A DNA stretch of 64,000 nucleotides from Bordetella parapertussis (GTDB lineage Bacteria > Pseudomonadota > Gammaproteobacteria > Burkholderiales > JACQAP01). The stretch lies in contig CAMDKM010000001.1 in NCBI GenBank assembly GCA_945900965.1, positions 1-64,000 on the forward strand, given 5' to 3'. Numbering within the stretch: the stretch's first letter is position 1; every line of letters starts with the position of its first letter. A model generated the notes under the pieces. That model ran no database searches. It had not been told where the DNA came from and saw only the letters and a list, made by a program, of their open reading frames with translations. Shown here piece after piece: positions 10,630 to 20,976 of this stretch. The translations under genes were made by a program, and so were the position numbers.

Positions 10630-11166
10630 TCAATCGTGCGGGCGCGCGTGGTGGTGAGATCCGTCGTTCACCTTCGCAGCCGCCTGATACTGCGCTGGTG
10701 TGAGGGTCGGCAATTGCCGCAGGAAGGCGACCAGAGCCCAGATGCTTTGATCGTCATGGGTTTTCCCCCAGGCTGGCATGCCGGACATCTTGATGCCGTG
10801 TTTGATGACCCAGAACGTCTGCGCGGGACTCAAATGAACCGGTTCGATGAGGCTGGGCGGCTGCGGGTACAGCCCGCGACGAAGTTCCGATTCACTGGCG
10901 CCGGGTGCGAGATGGCAGTCGCGGCACATGGCATTATAGTGTTGGGCGCCGGTGGCAATCAGGGCTGGATCGTCCAGGCCGGGAACTTCGATGTTCCCGG
11001 TACGCACCGCGATTGAGCGTTCGCGAATAATTTCCATGAGTGCATGGGTCATCGCCCAATGGGGTTCATCGGCGGCTATGCTGAAAAATCCGGCGTAAAC
11101 GAAAATCGCCGCAGCCGCGAGAGCGGCGCCAAAAAACAGCAGGATCGTTCGCAAGGTTTTCATCAC
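10630..11166 (-). CDS. c-type cytochrome
   Basis: CRDCH heme motif, signal-anchor N-terminus, HGIKMSGMPAWGKTHDD distal Met region. Confidence 0.85.
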   Translation of the reverse strand: MMKTLRTILLFFGAALAAAAIFVYAGFFSIAADEPHWAMTHALMEIIRERSIAVRTGNIEVPGLDDPALIATGAQHYNAMCRDCHLAPGASESELRRGLYPQPPSLIEPVHLSPAQTFWVIKHGIKMSGMPAWGKTHDDQSIWALVAFLRQLPTLTPAQYQAAAKVNDGSHHHARPHD

Positions 11167-12452
11167 TGATCTTCCAGTTTCCAGGCTACGGTTCCAGGCG
11201 GGTGCTGGTACCAGCCCGGGTCGCGGTAGTCACCGGGGGCCAAGTCCGCGCGAATTTTGACAACAGTGAACATGCCGCCCATTTCCAGCGGCCCGAACGG
11301 GCCTTCGCCCATCATCATGGGCAGCGTGTTCTCCGGCAGTGACATATGGCCCATGGCGCTGTGTACGGCATGTTCCGCCATACCCGTCTCGCCCATGGCC
11401 ATGTAACCGGGAATCAGATTGCTGATTTTTTTCGCGAGGTCATCGTGCCTGACCCCCACCATGTTGGGAACATCGTGGCCCATGGCATTCATGGTGTGGT
11501 GCGATTTATGGCAGTGCAAAGCCCAGTCGCCGGGTGCGTCGGCGATGAACTCGCCGACACGGATATTGCCCACCGGCACCAGCATGGAGGTTTCACGGTA
11601 GCGCGCCGTGTGCGGAATCCAGCCCGCGTCGGTGCCGGTGACTTCGAACGCGGTGCCGTGAATATGGATCGGATGCTCGTGCATCGACAGGTTGGCCACC
11701 CGGATGCGCACGCGCTCGCCCAGCCGTGCGACCAGCGCATCGATGCCGGGGAAGACGCGGCTGTTGAAAGCCCACATGTTGAAGTCGGTCATCACCGAAG
11801 CATCCGGCCGGGCGGTGCCGGGCCGCACCGCGAAGTTGTGCAGGATGATGCCGTAATCGCGGTCGATGCGCGGATTCTCCGGCTTTTTCGGATGCACGAT
11901 GAACAAACCCATCATGCCCAGCGCCATTTGCACCATTTCATCGGCGTGCGGGTGGTACATGTAGGTACCGTTCTGGCGCAAGGTGAATTCGTAGACATAG
12001 GTTTCACCCGGTTTGATGTGCGGCTGGTTCAGGCCACCAACGCCATCCATGCCGTTGGGCAGAAAAATGCCGTGCCAGTGGATGGTTGTGTGCTCGGGCA
12101 GTTTGTTGGTGACCAGAATGCGCACCCGGTCGCCTTCGACGCACTCGATCGTGGGCCCCGGCGTCTGCCCGTTATAGCCCCAGCAGTTGACCACCATGCC
12201 GGGCGCGAACTCGCGCGTGACCGGCTCGGCGGTGAGGTGAAACACCTTGACGCCGTTGTCCATTTTCCAGGGCGCGGTGCTGCCGTTGAGAGTGACAACG
12301 GGCGTGTAACGTTGTCCAGCCGGCGGCGGCAGTGGTGGCTGCGTGGCAGCGGCGGATTGTTCGGCGGCGCTGGCCTGGCGAAACGCCGCCGACACGGCGC
12401 CGCCGGTGATTAGCGCCGCGCCGGTTCTCAGAATGTCTCGACGGGTCATCAT
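11163..12452 (-). CDS. multicopper oxidase with TAT signal
   Basis: MTRRDILRTGAALITG; TIHWHG, MYHPHADEM, HEHPIHIHG, WALHCHKSHHTMNAMGHDVPN copper ligands. Confidence 0.9.
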   Translation of the reverse strand: MMTRRDILRTGAALITGGAVSAAFRQASAAEQSAAATQPPLPPPAGQRYTPVVTLNGSTAPWKMDNGVKVFHLTAEPVTREFAPGMVVNCWGYNGQTPGPTIECVEGDRVRILVTNKLPEHTTIHWHGIFLPNGMDGVGGLNQPHIKPGETYVYEFTLRQNGTYMYHPHADEMVQMALGMMGLFIVHPKKPENPRIDRDYGIILHNFAVRPGTARPDASVMTDFNMWAFNSRVFPGIDALVARLGERVRIRVANLSMHEHPIHIHGTAFEVTGTDAGWIPHTARYRETSMLVPVGNIRVGEFIADAPGDWALHCHKSHHTMNAMGHDVPNMVGVRHDDLAKKISNLIPGYMAMGETGMAEHAVHSAMGHMSLPENTLPMMMGEGPFGPLEMGGMFTVVKIRADLAPGDYRDPGWYQHPPGTVAWKLEDQ

Positions 12453-13912
12453 GATTGCTTGTCTCCTTCCGATTGAGGGTTGGCTGTCGGCGTGGTCGCG
12501 GGGACTGCGATACGTTCACCCAGCGCTCTTTCCAGATCGGTCCATGCGAGCCAGAAATCGCGAATGGCGGCGACATATTGGCGGTTGGTCTGCATCTGGG
12601 CTTGCGAGGCGAGCAGCAGGTCGTAGACGCCGAGCAGCATGCCGTTGTAGAACTTGAGCGTTTCGCCGACGATGGTTTGCTGCAACGGCAGCAGTGTCGT
12701 CTCGTAATATATTGCTGCGCGATGCAGCGCCTGGAGCCGGCTACGAGCCTCGCGGGCTTCAGAGCGGATGTCCACGGCCAGTGCAGCGACCCGCTCTTCG
12801 GCGCGCCGGCTTTCGGACTCGAAACGCGCGATCCGGGTCTGCCCCTGGTTGAACAAGGGCAACCCGAATTCGATCTTTGGTCCGTAAGACTTTTCCCCAT
12901 TGGTGCTGCGTTTGTACTGGACACCGATTCCCAGCGGGCCTAACCAGCGGAGCTGGCGCGCCAGATGCAAGGTACGGGCAAGGCCTTCCGTTTCCTGCTT
13001 CGCGGCGGCCAAATCCAATCTGCGCCCGATTGCCCGGCGCTCGACATCATTGAGCTCAGGTAGCGCGGCTGGAATTGGCGGCAGCCGCTCGGGAAGGCTC
13101 CAGCGGACGTCGACGCCCCACAGCCCCATCAGGCGGGTGAGTTTTTCGCGGTCGATTTCGAGTTGTGCTTCCGCCTGTGCAAGCTCCAGCAGCGTCTGGG
13201 CATAAAACGCCTGTTGCAGGCTTTGCTCGCGCTTGCTCAGGTTGCCGGCGGCATATTGGCGCTGCGCCAGTTCCGCGGCGGCTTCGGTGGCGACAATTAC
13301 CTGCTGCGCCAGCCCCAGCGCTTGGGTGTCGCCCAGCACACGGAAATACTGGTTCTGCACTTCGGCGGCGAGATCGAGCACGCTTTGCGATACTTCCAGG
13401 GTCGTACGGTGGGCGGCGGCGGCACCAATTTTTTTGCGTGCCGACAAGGTGAAAACGCCGAGAAAATTCTGCACGACGTCCAGTTCCAGTTCGGTGCCGC
13501 CGTCCTGGAAAAACGCGCTGACGCCCAGCACCGGATTGTCCAGCAGCCCGGCTTCGATCAGATCCGATTGCGCGATACCGAGATCCTCGAATTTGGCCTG
13601 CAGCCGGCGATTGTTGAGCAGCGCGATTTGCACCGCGGCGTCCGCGCTCAGCGGGTTCTTCAGGAGCTTGCGCACGGCCTCGCCGGATTGCCCGCGCGGA
13701 AACGTGTCGTCGCGCCATTGAACTTCCTTGCCTATGCGCTCGGCAACGGAAGCCTTCAGCGCTGGAAATTGCGCGTCGCGTTGCACGGTTGCGCAGCCTG
13801 CCGACATCACCAGCGCAGCCAGCCCGACGGTCAGTCTTTGCATGCCGCGATCAATGTTTTTCATGGTGCTGCTCCGTGGACGGGGAAGTATCACTTGCTG
13901 GCGGGCCCGCAA
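12449..13912 (-). CDS. TolC-family outer membrane factor
   Basis: outer membrane efflux protein features: lipobox-like SAGCA, AVQIALLNNRRLQAKFEDLGIAQSDLIEAGLLDNP. Confidence 0.88.
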   Translation of the reverse strand: MRARQQVILPRPRSSTMKNIDRGMQRLTVGLAALVMSAGCATVQRDAQFPALKASVAERIGKEVQWRDDTFPRGQSGEAVRKLLKNPLSADAAVQIALLNNRRLQAKFEDLGIAQSDLIEAGLLDNPVLGVSAFFQDGGTELELDVVQNFLGVFTLSARKKIGAAAAHRTTLEVSQSVLDLAAEVQNQYFRVLGDTQALGLAQQVIVATEAAAELAQRQYAAGNLSKREQSLQQAFYAQTLLELAQAEAQLEIDREKLTRLMGLWGVDVRWSLPERLPPIPAALPELNDVERRAIGRRLDLAAAKQETEGLARTLHLARQLRWLGPLGIGVQYKRSTNGEKSYGPKIEFGLPLFNQGQTRIARFESESRRAEERVAALAVDIRSEAREARSRLQALHRAAIYYETTLLPLQQTIVGETLKFYNGMLLGVYDLLLASQAQMQTNRQYVAAIRDFWLAWTDLERALGERIAVPATTPTANPQSEGDKQS

Positions 13913-14081
13913 TTGGCCGGCGGGGTGCAGTCAGGCTATCGGCCGGCTCCGTCACCGGCGTCATCGGCGCTTGAGGGTTGGCGGGATGTTCGATCGGGTA
14001 ACTCGGCAGAGTTGCCATGGCGCAGCCGGCCAACCCGCTTATCGCCAGGGCGGAAATCAGATTGCGAAATAAGGGATGCAT
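13851..14081 (-). CDS. small lipoprotein, unknown function
   Basis: MHPLFRNLISALAISGLAGCAMATLPSY lipobox; His/Glu-rich tail EQHHEKH; overlaps tolC start; start is one choice within the 14126 ORF. Confidence 0.5.
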   Translation of the reverse strand: MHPLFRNLISALAISGLAGCAMATLPSYPIEHPANPQAPMTPVTEPADSLTAPRRPIAGPPASDTSPSTEQHHEKH

Positions 14082-14255
14082 CGAAATGCTCCTGGAATGT
14101 TGGTACGTCGTATCAGCGCCTGGCAACGCGGGCGCGGGTACGCGAAAGTGACCAACCGTCTCGCGAGTTGGGCATGACGGCTAGCGGTGTTTTAACGAGG
14201 GAAGCAGGCGAACCCGGCGTGAAGCCAGTTCGTCAGGCAATAACCCCGCGCCCGA

Positions 14256-14657
14256 TCAGAGCGCGGCTCGGGGAGGGCGCTGCGGCTGTTCGGGGGAAAA
14301 CGAATGCGGAGAAGGTTGAACCTGTACATCAAATACGTTGTGCCCTGCCGGTTTGAATAAAATGGTTTCGGACATCAGCAGAGGGGAGCAGGCAAGATGG
14401 CAGACGCCACAATCGTTGCATGCCAGCCCAGACCCGGTAGGGTCAGTAGAGGCACACGGGTCGGCATCATGTGTCGCCCCGGAAGCCGGGTCTGCGTGGT
14501 GTGCCATGCCGGAATGATCCCCAGCGGACATCGTTGCAGGAACAGGCATGTCGGCGCCGCCGTGCTGACAGAACGGCATGGCCAGGGCGACATAACCGTT
14601 GATTGGCAGCCACAACGCCATCATAAGGCTGATGATGTATTTGCAACTCTTGCACAT
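14256..14657 (-). CDS. small Cys/His/Met-rich secreted protein (CopL-like)
   Basis: MCKSCKYIISLMMALWLPINGYVALAMPFCQHGGADMPVPATMSAGDHSGMAHHAD...CNDCGVCHLAC; adjacent to copper genes. Confidence 0.5.
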   Translation of the reverse strand: MCKSCKYIISLMMALWLPINGYVALAMPFCQHGGADMPVPATMSAGDHSGMAHHADPASGATHDADPCASTDPTGSGLACNDCGVCHLACSPLLMSETILFKPAGHNVFDVQVQPSPHSFSPEQPQRPPRAAL

Positions 14658-14753
14658 GACTGGATTATAGGCCGGCCGGTTGCCATTACAAGCGCTTGGA
14701 TGCCGCAAATATTGAACAAGTTCCCGTTCCGATGGATTTGAAAGCGATCTGAT

Positions 14754-15206
14754 TCAAAGCATGTCCGGCGCAATCGTCGCGCGCAGTACCACCTGCGCAT
14801 GCTCGTCCCGCACTCGATTCGATAGCCACCAGACCGCGCCTTTGCGAACGCTCCAGGGCATGGGTTTTCCGGCAATTAACATCGCTGCGACCATGCCCAG
14901 CGTTGGCTGGTGGCCCACCACCAACACCGCGCCCTTTTGTCCGGGCCAGCCGGCTGCGGACAGTAATTCGACAGAGGATGCTCCAGGCGCGATGTCCTCG
15001 ATCACTTCGAATTCCTCGGTCAAGGCTGCGGCTGTCTGTCTTGTGCGTAATGCCGGGCTGACCAGGATGCGGGTGGTTTTGGGCAGCCGCGATTTCAGCC
15101 AACGAGCCATTTGGTGGGCCTGCTTAAGACCCCTGAGCGTGAGGCTGCGTTGCAGATCGGGCGTGCTGTCTACGGCCTCGGCATGACGCCAGAGAATCAG
15201 TTCCAT
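14754..15206 (-). CDS. sixA: phosphohistidine phosphatase SixA
   Basis: MELILWRHAEA RHG motif, VLVVGHQPTLG. Confidence 0.85.
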   Translation of the reverse strand: MELILWRHAEAVDSTPDLQRSLTLRGLKQAHQMARWLKSRLPKTTRILVSPALRTRQTAAALTEEFEVIEDIAPGASSVELLSAAGWPGQKGAVLVVGHQPTLGMVAAMLIAGKPMPWSVRKGAVWWLSNRVRDEHAQVVLRATIAPDML

Positions 15207-15244
15207 GGCCGGTATCGATACCGTTTCATGAGTTCCGGCGCACG

Positions 15245-17413
15245 TCAAATGGACGCGGCCAGTTTTTCCAGGAGGGTTGCCTGCGCAAGCGTTCGGATCC
15301 GCCGTGCTGGTTGAGCCGGCCGGTAAACGCCGTCACTATTCATTTCCCAGGCTTGCACGTTGTCCGCGAGGTAGAGTTTCAGGGATTCGTCGATAACACG
15401 CTTCTTGAGTTTTGGGTCGAGGATTGGGAAACAGACTTCGATGCGGCGAAAGAAATTGCGGTCCATCCAGTCCGCGCTGGAAAGGTAGACCGCGTCCTTG
15501 CTGTGAAAATAAAAAACCCGATGGTGCTCCAGAAAGCGGCCGATCACGGAGCGCACGCGAATATTTTCCGACAAACCGGGAATACCCGGGCGCAGCGTAC
15601 ACACGCCGCGCACGATCAAATCAATCGGCACCCCCGCCATCGATGCTTCGTACAACGCCGAGATAATTTCCGGTTCGAGAAGCGCGTTCATTTTGGCCGT
15701 GATGCCGGACGTTTTCCCGCTGCGCGCCTGATCGGCTTCGTAACGAATGGCATCCAGAATCCGGGAATGCAGAGAAAACGGCGACTGCCAGAGGTGCCGC
15801 AGTGTGCCGGCCTTGCCCAGGCCGGTGAGTTGCAGGAACACTTCGTTGACGTCGGCGCAAATTTCCTCGTTGCAGGTGAACAGGCCGAAGTCGGTGTACA
15901 GGGTCGCGGTGCGCGAATGATAGTTGCCCGTGCCGAGGTGAACGTAACGGCGCAATTTGCCGTCTTCGCGCCTGAGCACCATGGCCATCTTGGCGTGGGT
16001 TTTGTGGCCCACGACCCCGTACACCACATGGGCGCCCACCTCCTCGAGCTTCGAGGCCCAGTTGATATTGGCCTCTTCGTCGAAGCGCGCCATCAATTCG
16101 ACCACCACGGTGACTTCCTTGCCTTTGCGCGCAGCTTCGATCAGCGAATTCATGATTTCCGAATTGGAACCGGTGCGATACACGGTCTGCTTGATCGCTA
16201 CCACATCCGGGTCGATAGCCGCCTGCTGAACGAAGCTCGCCACCGGCCGGAACGATTGGAAGGGATGGTGCAATAGGATGTCGGACTTGCGAATCGCGGC
16301 CAGCATGTCCGGCCCCTTTTCGAAAATAGCCTGCGATCCGGGGGCAAACGGCGGGTATTTGAGGTCCGCGCGGTCCACCCAGTCCGGCATCTGTATCAGC
16401 CGCACCAGGTTGACCGGTCCATTGACCTGGTAAACGTCTTCCGTGCCCAGCCCGAATTGCTGCAGCAGAAAATTCGAAATCTCCGGCGGGCAGATATCGG
16501 TGATTTCGAGGCGAACCGCGTCGCCGAAATGACGTTGCGGCAATTCCCCCTGCAGCGTCAGGCGCAGGTTTTTGACTTCTTCTTCGTCCACGAACAGATC
16601 GCTGTTGCGGGTGACGCGAAACTGGTAACAGCCGCGGACCTGCATGCCGGCGAACAACTCTCCGACATGGGCATGGATAATCGAAGAGAGAAACACAAAT
16701 CCGTAGTCGGCTTCGGCGAGTTCGCTCGGCAGGCTGATCACACGGGGCAGGACCCGCGGCGCCTGCACCAGCGCAAACCCAGAATTGCGGCCAAAGGCAT
16801 CTTTTCCCGAAAGCTGTACCGCGAAATTGAGGCTCTTGTTGAGAATGCGCGGAAACGGGTGGGATGGGTCCAGGCCGATTGGCGTCATGAGCGGCAAAAT
16901 TTCCCGGATGAAATAGGACTTGATCCAGTCCTTTTGTGCAGCGTTCCAATCCCGCCGTCTGAGAAAGCGAATCCCCTCGCGCGCCAGTTGAGGGAGGATT
17001 TCGTTGTTCAGCAATTCGTATTGGCGGGTTACCTGCTGGTGCAAGATCGTGGAAACTTCGCGCAGCACCTGAGCAGGCGAGGCTCCGTCCGGGCCCGTCG
17101 TTTCCGTGCCCAGTTCCAGTTGTGCCTTGAGGCCCGCGACTCGAATTTCGAAGAACTCGTCGAGGTTGCTGCTGACGATGCAGACAAATCGCAGGCGCTC
17201 GAGCAGGGGCATGCTGGCATCTTCGGCCTGCGCGAGCACCCGTCGATTGAATTCCAACTGGGCCACTTCCCTATTCAAGAACAACTGCGGGTTCGGCGCC
17301 TTGGCCTTGGCCCCGGTTAAGGGGCGAGGCTTGGCAGGACTTGAGGACGTGCGCGCAGCCGGCTCGGCGGTGTCAGCCGGCACGGCGATGGCTTTGTTGA
17401 TGTTCGGTTCCAC
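15245..17413 (-). CDS. ppk1: polyphosphate kinase 1
   Basis: FLNREVAQLEFNRRVLAQAED, LLHHPFQSF, TVVVELMARFDEEANI, HLGTGNYHSRTA. Confidence 0.96.
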   Translation of the reverse strand: MEPNINKAIAVPADTAEPAARTSSSPAKPRPLTGAKAKAPNPQLFLNREVAQLEFNRRVLAQAEDASMPLLERLRFVCIVSSNLDEFFEIRVAGLKAQLELGTETTGPDGASPAQVLREVSTILHQQVTRQYELLNNEILPQLAREGIRFLRRRDWNAAQKDWIKSYFIREILPLMTPIGLDPSHPFPRILNKSLNFAVQLSGKDAFGRNSGFALVQAPRVLPRVISLPSELAEADYGFVFLSSIIHAHVGELFAGMQVRGCYQFRVTRNSDLFVDEEEVKNLRLTLQGELPQRHFGDAVRLEITDICPPEISNFLLQQFGLGTEDVYQVNGPVNLVRLIQMPDWVDRADLKYPPFAPGSQAIFEKGPDMLAAIRKSDILLHHPFQSFRPVASFVQQAAIDPDVVAIKQTVYRTGSNSEIMNSLIEAARKGKEVTVVVELMARFDEEANINWASKLEEVGAHVVYGVVGHKTHAKMAMVLRREDGKLRRYVHLGTGNYHSRTATLYTDFGLFTCNEEICADVNEVFLQLTGLGKAGTLRHLWQSPFSLHSRILDAIRYEADQARSGKTSGITAKMNALLEPEIISALYEASMAGVPIDLIVRGVCTLRPGIPGLSENIRVRSVIGRFLEHHRVFYFHSKDAVYLSSADWMDRNFFRRIEVCFPILDPKLKKRVIDESLKLYLADNVQAWEMNSDGVYRPAQPARRIRTLAQATLLEKLAASI

Positions 17414-17455
17414 GGCGCTCAGTAGGCAATGATCGATACCGCGCGATCGCTTCTA

Positions 17456-17731
17456 TCAGCCCTTGGGCGGCGGGACATAACCTGCGGCGATGTCGGCGCC
17501 GGAACCGAAAAAATATTTCTCGGTCTGCTCCATCAAATACTTGCGGGCTTTCGGGTCGGCGAGGCTCAGGCGGTTCTCGTTTACCAGCATTTTTTGCTGC
17601 TCCAGCCAAACCTTCCAGGCTTCAATCGATACATTCTCGAAAATACGCTGACCTATTGCGCCGGGGAAAGGCGGGCGATCCAAGCCCGGCGTCTCCCGCC
17701 CCAGTTTTAGGCATTGCACAAGTCTCGTCAT
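17456..17731 (-). CDS. yggX: oxidative damage protection/Fe(2+)-trafficking protein YggX
   Basis: [55 protein letters not shown]. Confidence 0.93.
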   Translation of the reverse strand: MTRLVQCLKLGRETPGLDRPPFPGAIGQRIFENVSIEAWKVWLEQQKMLVNENRLSLADPKARKYLMEQTEKYFFGSGADIAAGYVPPPKG

Positions 17732-17835
17732 GTTGTGGAGGGCACCAGGCAAGTCGGCAAGCAAATCCGGCATGTGACAAATTCGTGGCAACACGAGTTG
17801 ACCATAGCCACTGTCAAATTATAGCCGCTCAAGGC

Positions 17836-19155
17836 TCAGAGCGCCTTGATCAACACTTTAGAGCGTCGCTGGTAGTTATATAAAGCCTGTTTCTGTTTGG
17901 GCAGACTTTCCACGCCGGCTTCGGTAAACCCGTGTTCGATGAACCAGTGGGTTGCGCGAGTGGTCAGCACAAATAGGCGTTTGACCTTGAGTTTTTTGGC
18001 CCGTTCCTCGATCCATTTCAACAATTGCTCGCCCGCCCCGGCATCCCGATAGTCTGGATGCACCGCCAGGCAGGCCAGTTCGGCGGATTTTTCCGATGCG
18101 AAAGGGTAAAGGGCCGCGCAACCCGCGATCATGCGATCGTGCTCGAGCACGCAAAAACGCCCGATTTCGATTTCCAGCATTTCGCGTGAACGTTTGACCA
18201 GTGTGCCGTCGGCCTCCAGCGGTTCGATCAGGCGAAGAATGCCGCCCGCGTCGGCAATGGTGGCCTCGCGCAATTGTTCCAGCGGATCGCGCGTCACCAT
18301 GCTGCCGATGCCGTCGCGCGTGAATAATTCCACCAGCATGGCGCCATCGACATGGTGGCTGATTAGATGAACGCGAGAGGCGCCGCCCTTGCAGGCCTTG
18401 ATGGCGTGCGGCACATAAAGCGCCGCGTCGTCCGACAGCGCGTGGCCCTTGTCCAGCAGCTTCTCCGCGTCGGATACCGTCAACTCCCGCAGCAAGCGGC
18501 CCGCCTTATCCTTGATGCCATCTTCGTTCATCAGGAAGATCAATTTTTCCGCCCCTAGCGCGATGGCGGTTTCGGCGGCAACGTCTTCCAGGGTCAGGTT
18601 AAATATTTCGCCGGTTGGCGAATAACCCAAGGGTGAGAGCAGCACCAGTTCGCCGTCGTCCAGGCGCGTATTGATGGCTTCCGCATTTACCTTGCGCACC
18701 TCTCCGGTATAGAGCATGTCCACGCCATCCAGCACGCCGCGCGGCCGAGCGATGACAAAATTGCCGGATGCCACGCGGATCTCGGCGTTGGCCATCGGAG
18801 AATTGGGCAATCCCATTGACAGCAGGGCTTCTATTTCGACTCGCAGCTGCCCGCTCGCCTGCTTGACGTGGGCAAGTGCGGGCTCGTCGGTGACGCGCAT
18901 GCCGCGCACGTATTTCGATTCGATTTTCGCGGCCTTGAGTTGCGATTCGATCTGGCCGCGCGCCCCATGCACCAGCACCAGCCGCACGCCCAGGCTCGCC
19001 AGCAAATTCAGATCGTGCGTCAAGGCCAGAAAGCGGCCGTCTGCCACCACCTCGCCGCCGAAGGCGATCACAAAGGTACGCCCACCGAACGCGTGGATAT
19101 ACGGCGCGGCGGCGCGGAACCACTGGACGAAATGAGCCTGTTGCGATGCTTGCAT
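17836..19155 (-). CDS. argA: amino-acid N-acetyltransferase ArgA
   Basis: N-terminal AAK-like domain plus C-terminal GNAT domain (LACLAVHPDYRDAGAGEQLLKWIEERAK), FVQWFRAAAPYIHAFGGRTFVIAFGGE. Confidence 0.93.
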   Translation of the reverse strand: MQASQQAHFVQWFRAAAPYIHAFGGRTFVIAFGGEVVADGRFLALTHDLNLLASLGVRLVLVHGARGQIESQLKAAKIESKYVRGMRVTDEPALAHVKQASGQLRVEIEALLSMGLPNSPMANAEIRVASGNFVIARPRGVLDGVDMLYTGEVRKVNAEAINTRLDDGELVLLSPLGYSPTGEIFNLTLEDVAAETAIALGAEKLIFLMNEDGIKDKAGRLLRELTVSDAEKLLDKGHALSDDAALYVPHAIKACKGGASRVHLISHHVDGAMLVELFTRDGIGSMVTRDPLEQLREATIADAGGILRLIEPLEADGTLVKRSREMLEIEIGRFCVLEHDRMIAGCAALYPFASEKSAELACLAVHPDYRDAGAGEQLLKWIEERAKKLKVKRLFVLTTRATHWFIEHGFTEAGVESLPKQKQALYNYQRRSKVLIKAL

Positions 19156-19174
19156 TAGATGGGCCGAAGCCGGG

Positions 19175-19942
19175 TTACTTGGGCTGCATGCGTATGGCGC
19201 CGTCGAGACGAATGACTTCGCCATTGAGCATTTCGTTCTCCGCGATGTGTTTGACCAATTGTGCGTATTCCGCCGGACGCCCGAGTCGCGGCGGGAAGGG
19301 GACCATTTTGCCCAGCGCGTCCTGCACGTCCTGGGGCATGCCGACCAGCATGGGCGTTTCGAATATGCCCGGGGCGATGGTCATGACACGGATGCCGCTG
19401 CGGGCGAGGTCGCGCGCGATGGGCAGCGTCATGCCGACGATGCCGCCCTTGGAGGCCGAATAAGCCGCCTGGCCGATTTGCCCGTCGAAGGCGGCGACCG
19501 ACGCGGTATTGACGATCACGCCGCGCTCGCCGGCCGCATTCGGCGCCTGTTTGGCCATGGCATCGGCAGCGATGCGAATCATGTTGAAGCTGCCGATCAA
19601 ATTGATGTTGATCACCCGGGCGAATTTTTCCAGCGAATGCGGACCGTCCTTGCCCACGGTTTTTTCCCCGATTGCGATGCCGGCACAGTTCACCAGGCCG
19701 TGCAGGCCGCCAAATTCCTGCTGGGCCGCCTCAACCGCCGAACGGGCGTGATCTTCGCGGGTAACGTCGCATTCGACAAAGCGGGTCTGTTTGCCAAGTC
19801 GGGCGGCCAGCGCTTCGCCGGCGGCTTTCGACACGTCGGCAATAATGGCATTGCCGCCGGCAGCTATGACCATTTCGACAGTCGCTGCGCCCAGCCCGGA
19901 ACTGCCGCCTGTGACGATGAATGTGCTCTTGCTAAGTTGCAT
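19175..19942 (-). CDS. SDR-family 3-hydroxyacyl-CoA dehydrogenase (HSD17B10-like)
   Basis: [73 protein letters not shown]. Confidence 0.87.
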   Translation of the reverse strand: MQLSKSTFIVTGGSSGLGAATVEMVIAAGGNAIIADVSKAAGEALAARLGKQTRFVECDVTREDHARSAVEAAQQEFGGLHGLVNCAGIAIGEKTVGKDGPHSLEKFARVININLIGSFNMIRIAADAMAKQAPNAAGERGVIVNTASVAAFDGQIGQAAYSASKGGIVGMTLPIARDLARSGIRVMTIAPGIFETPMLVGMPQDVQDALGKMVPFPPRLGRPAEYAQLVKHIAENEMLNGEVIRLDGAIRMQPK

Positions 19943-20180
19943 GGTGAGTCCCGTTACTGGTCAAGTGATCAAAGCGCGACAGTATAAGGGTTGTCTGTTC
20001 CGCGCCGAAATCCGGAACGACCAGGAGAAGCTTCGACGCAAAGAAAATCGCAAAGTCCGGGTCGAGAGAAATACCACTTCTTGGCCATGCCCATTGAATC
20101 CGGAGCGATCGCATTGTGAACGTATAACGTTTCGCGGCTTGCTTTGGGTCTTTGCGTCAAATATTTTTGTTTGAACTTCG

Positions 20181-20957
20181 TTAGAAGTCACCCCACAAGG
20201 CCTGCATCGCGGCCAGCGCGGCGATGCCGGCGGTTTCGGTACGCAGGATGCGCGGGCCCAGGCGCAGCGGCGCAAATCCGCAGGACTGCGCCAATTGCAT
20301 CTCGGTGGCGGTGAGGCCGCCCTCTGGGCCGGCAAGCAGGACTACCCGGCCTGCGGGGCGAGTCATTTCCCGAAGGGATACATCCGAGCGCGGCGAGAGC
20401 AGAAACCTGGTTTCGTGCAGCGTGGGCGGCTTGGCCAGCGAGGCGAGCCAATGGTCCAGAGCCTGAGGTGCGGCTACGTCGGGCACTCGATTGCGGCCGC
20501 ATTGCTCGCAGGCCGAGCGCACCAGGTTCTGCCAATGTTCGGTACGCCGCGTGGCGCGATCAGGCGAAAGTTTGACCACGCTGCGCTCGGTGGACAGCGG
20601 CTGCACGGCACTTACCCCCAGTTCCACGGCTTTTTGCAGGGTGTAGTCCATACGTTCGCCCGAAGACAATCCCTGGGCGAGCAGCACTTCGAGCATGGAT
20701 TCCCGTTCGATGGCGCGATGGGCGCCGGTCTTGACGCCCACTTCGCCTTTTTCGATGCGCGTGATGCGCGCTTCGAATTCACCGCCAAGGCCATCGAATA
20801 CCGTCACCGGGTCACCCACTTCCAGACGCAATACCCGCGCCGCGTGGTGTGCGGCGGCCTCCGGCAGGCGCACATCGGAGCCATTGCCGAGTTTCTGGGG
20901 GACGTGAAAGCGCGCCCCCGATTTGGGCGCCGATTTCTTTTGCAACACCTTAGACAT
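20181..20957 (-). CDS. rsmE: 16S rRNA (uracil1498-N3)-methyltransferase
   Basis: HHAARVLRLEVGDPV, LLAGPEGGLTATE, RLGPRILRTETA. Confidence 0.9.
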   Translation of the reverse strand: MSKVLQKKSAPKSGARFHVPQKLGNGSDVRLPEAAAHHAARVLRLEVGDPVTVFDGLGGEFEARITRIEKGEVGVKTGAHRAIERESMLEVLLAQGLSSGERMDYTLQKAVELGVSAVQPLSTERSVVKLSPDRATRRTEHWQNLVRSACEQCGRNRVPDVAAPQALDHWLASLAKPPTLHETRFLLSPRSDVSLREMTRPAGRVVLLAGPEGGLTATEMQLAQSCGFAPLRLGPRILRTETAGIAALAAMQALWGDF

Positions 20958-20976
20958 GTTAAGATTTTGCCATCAA

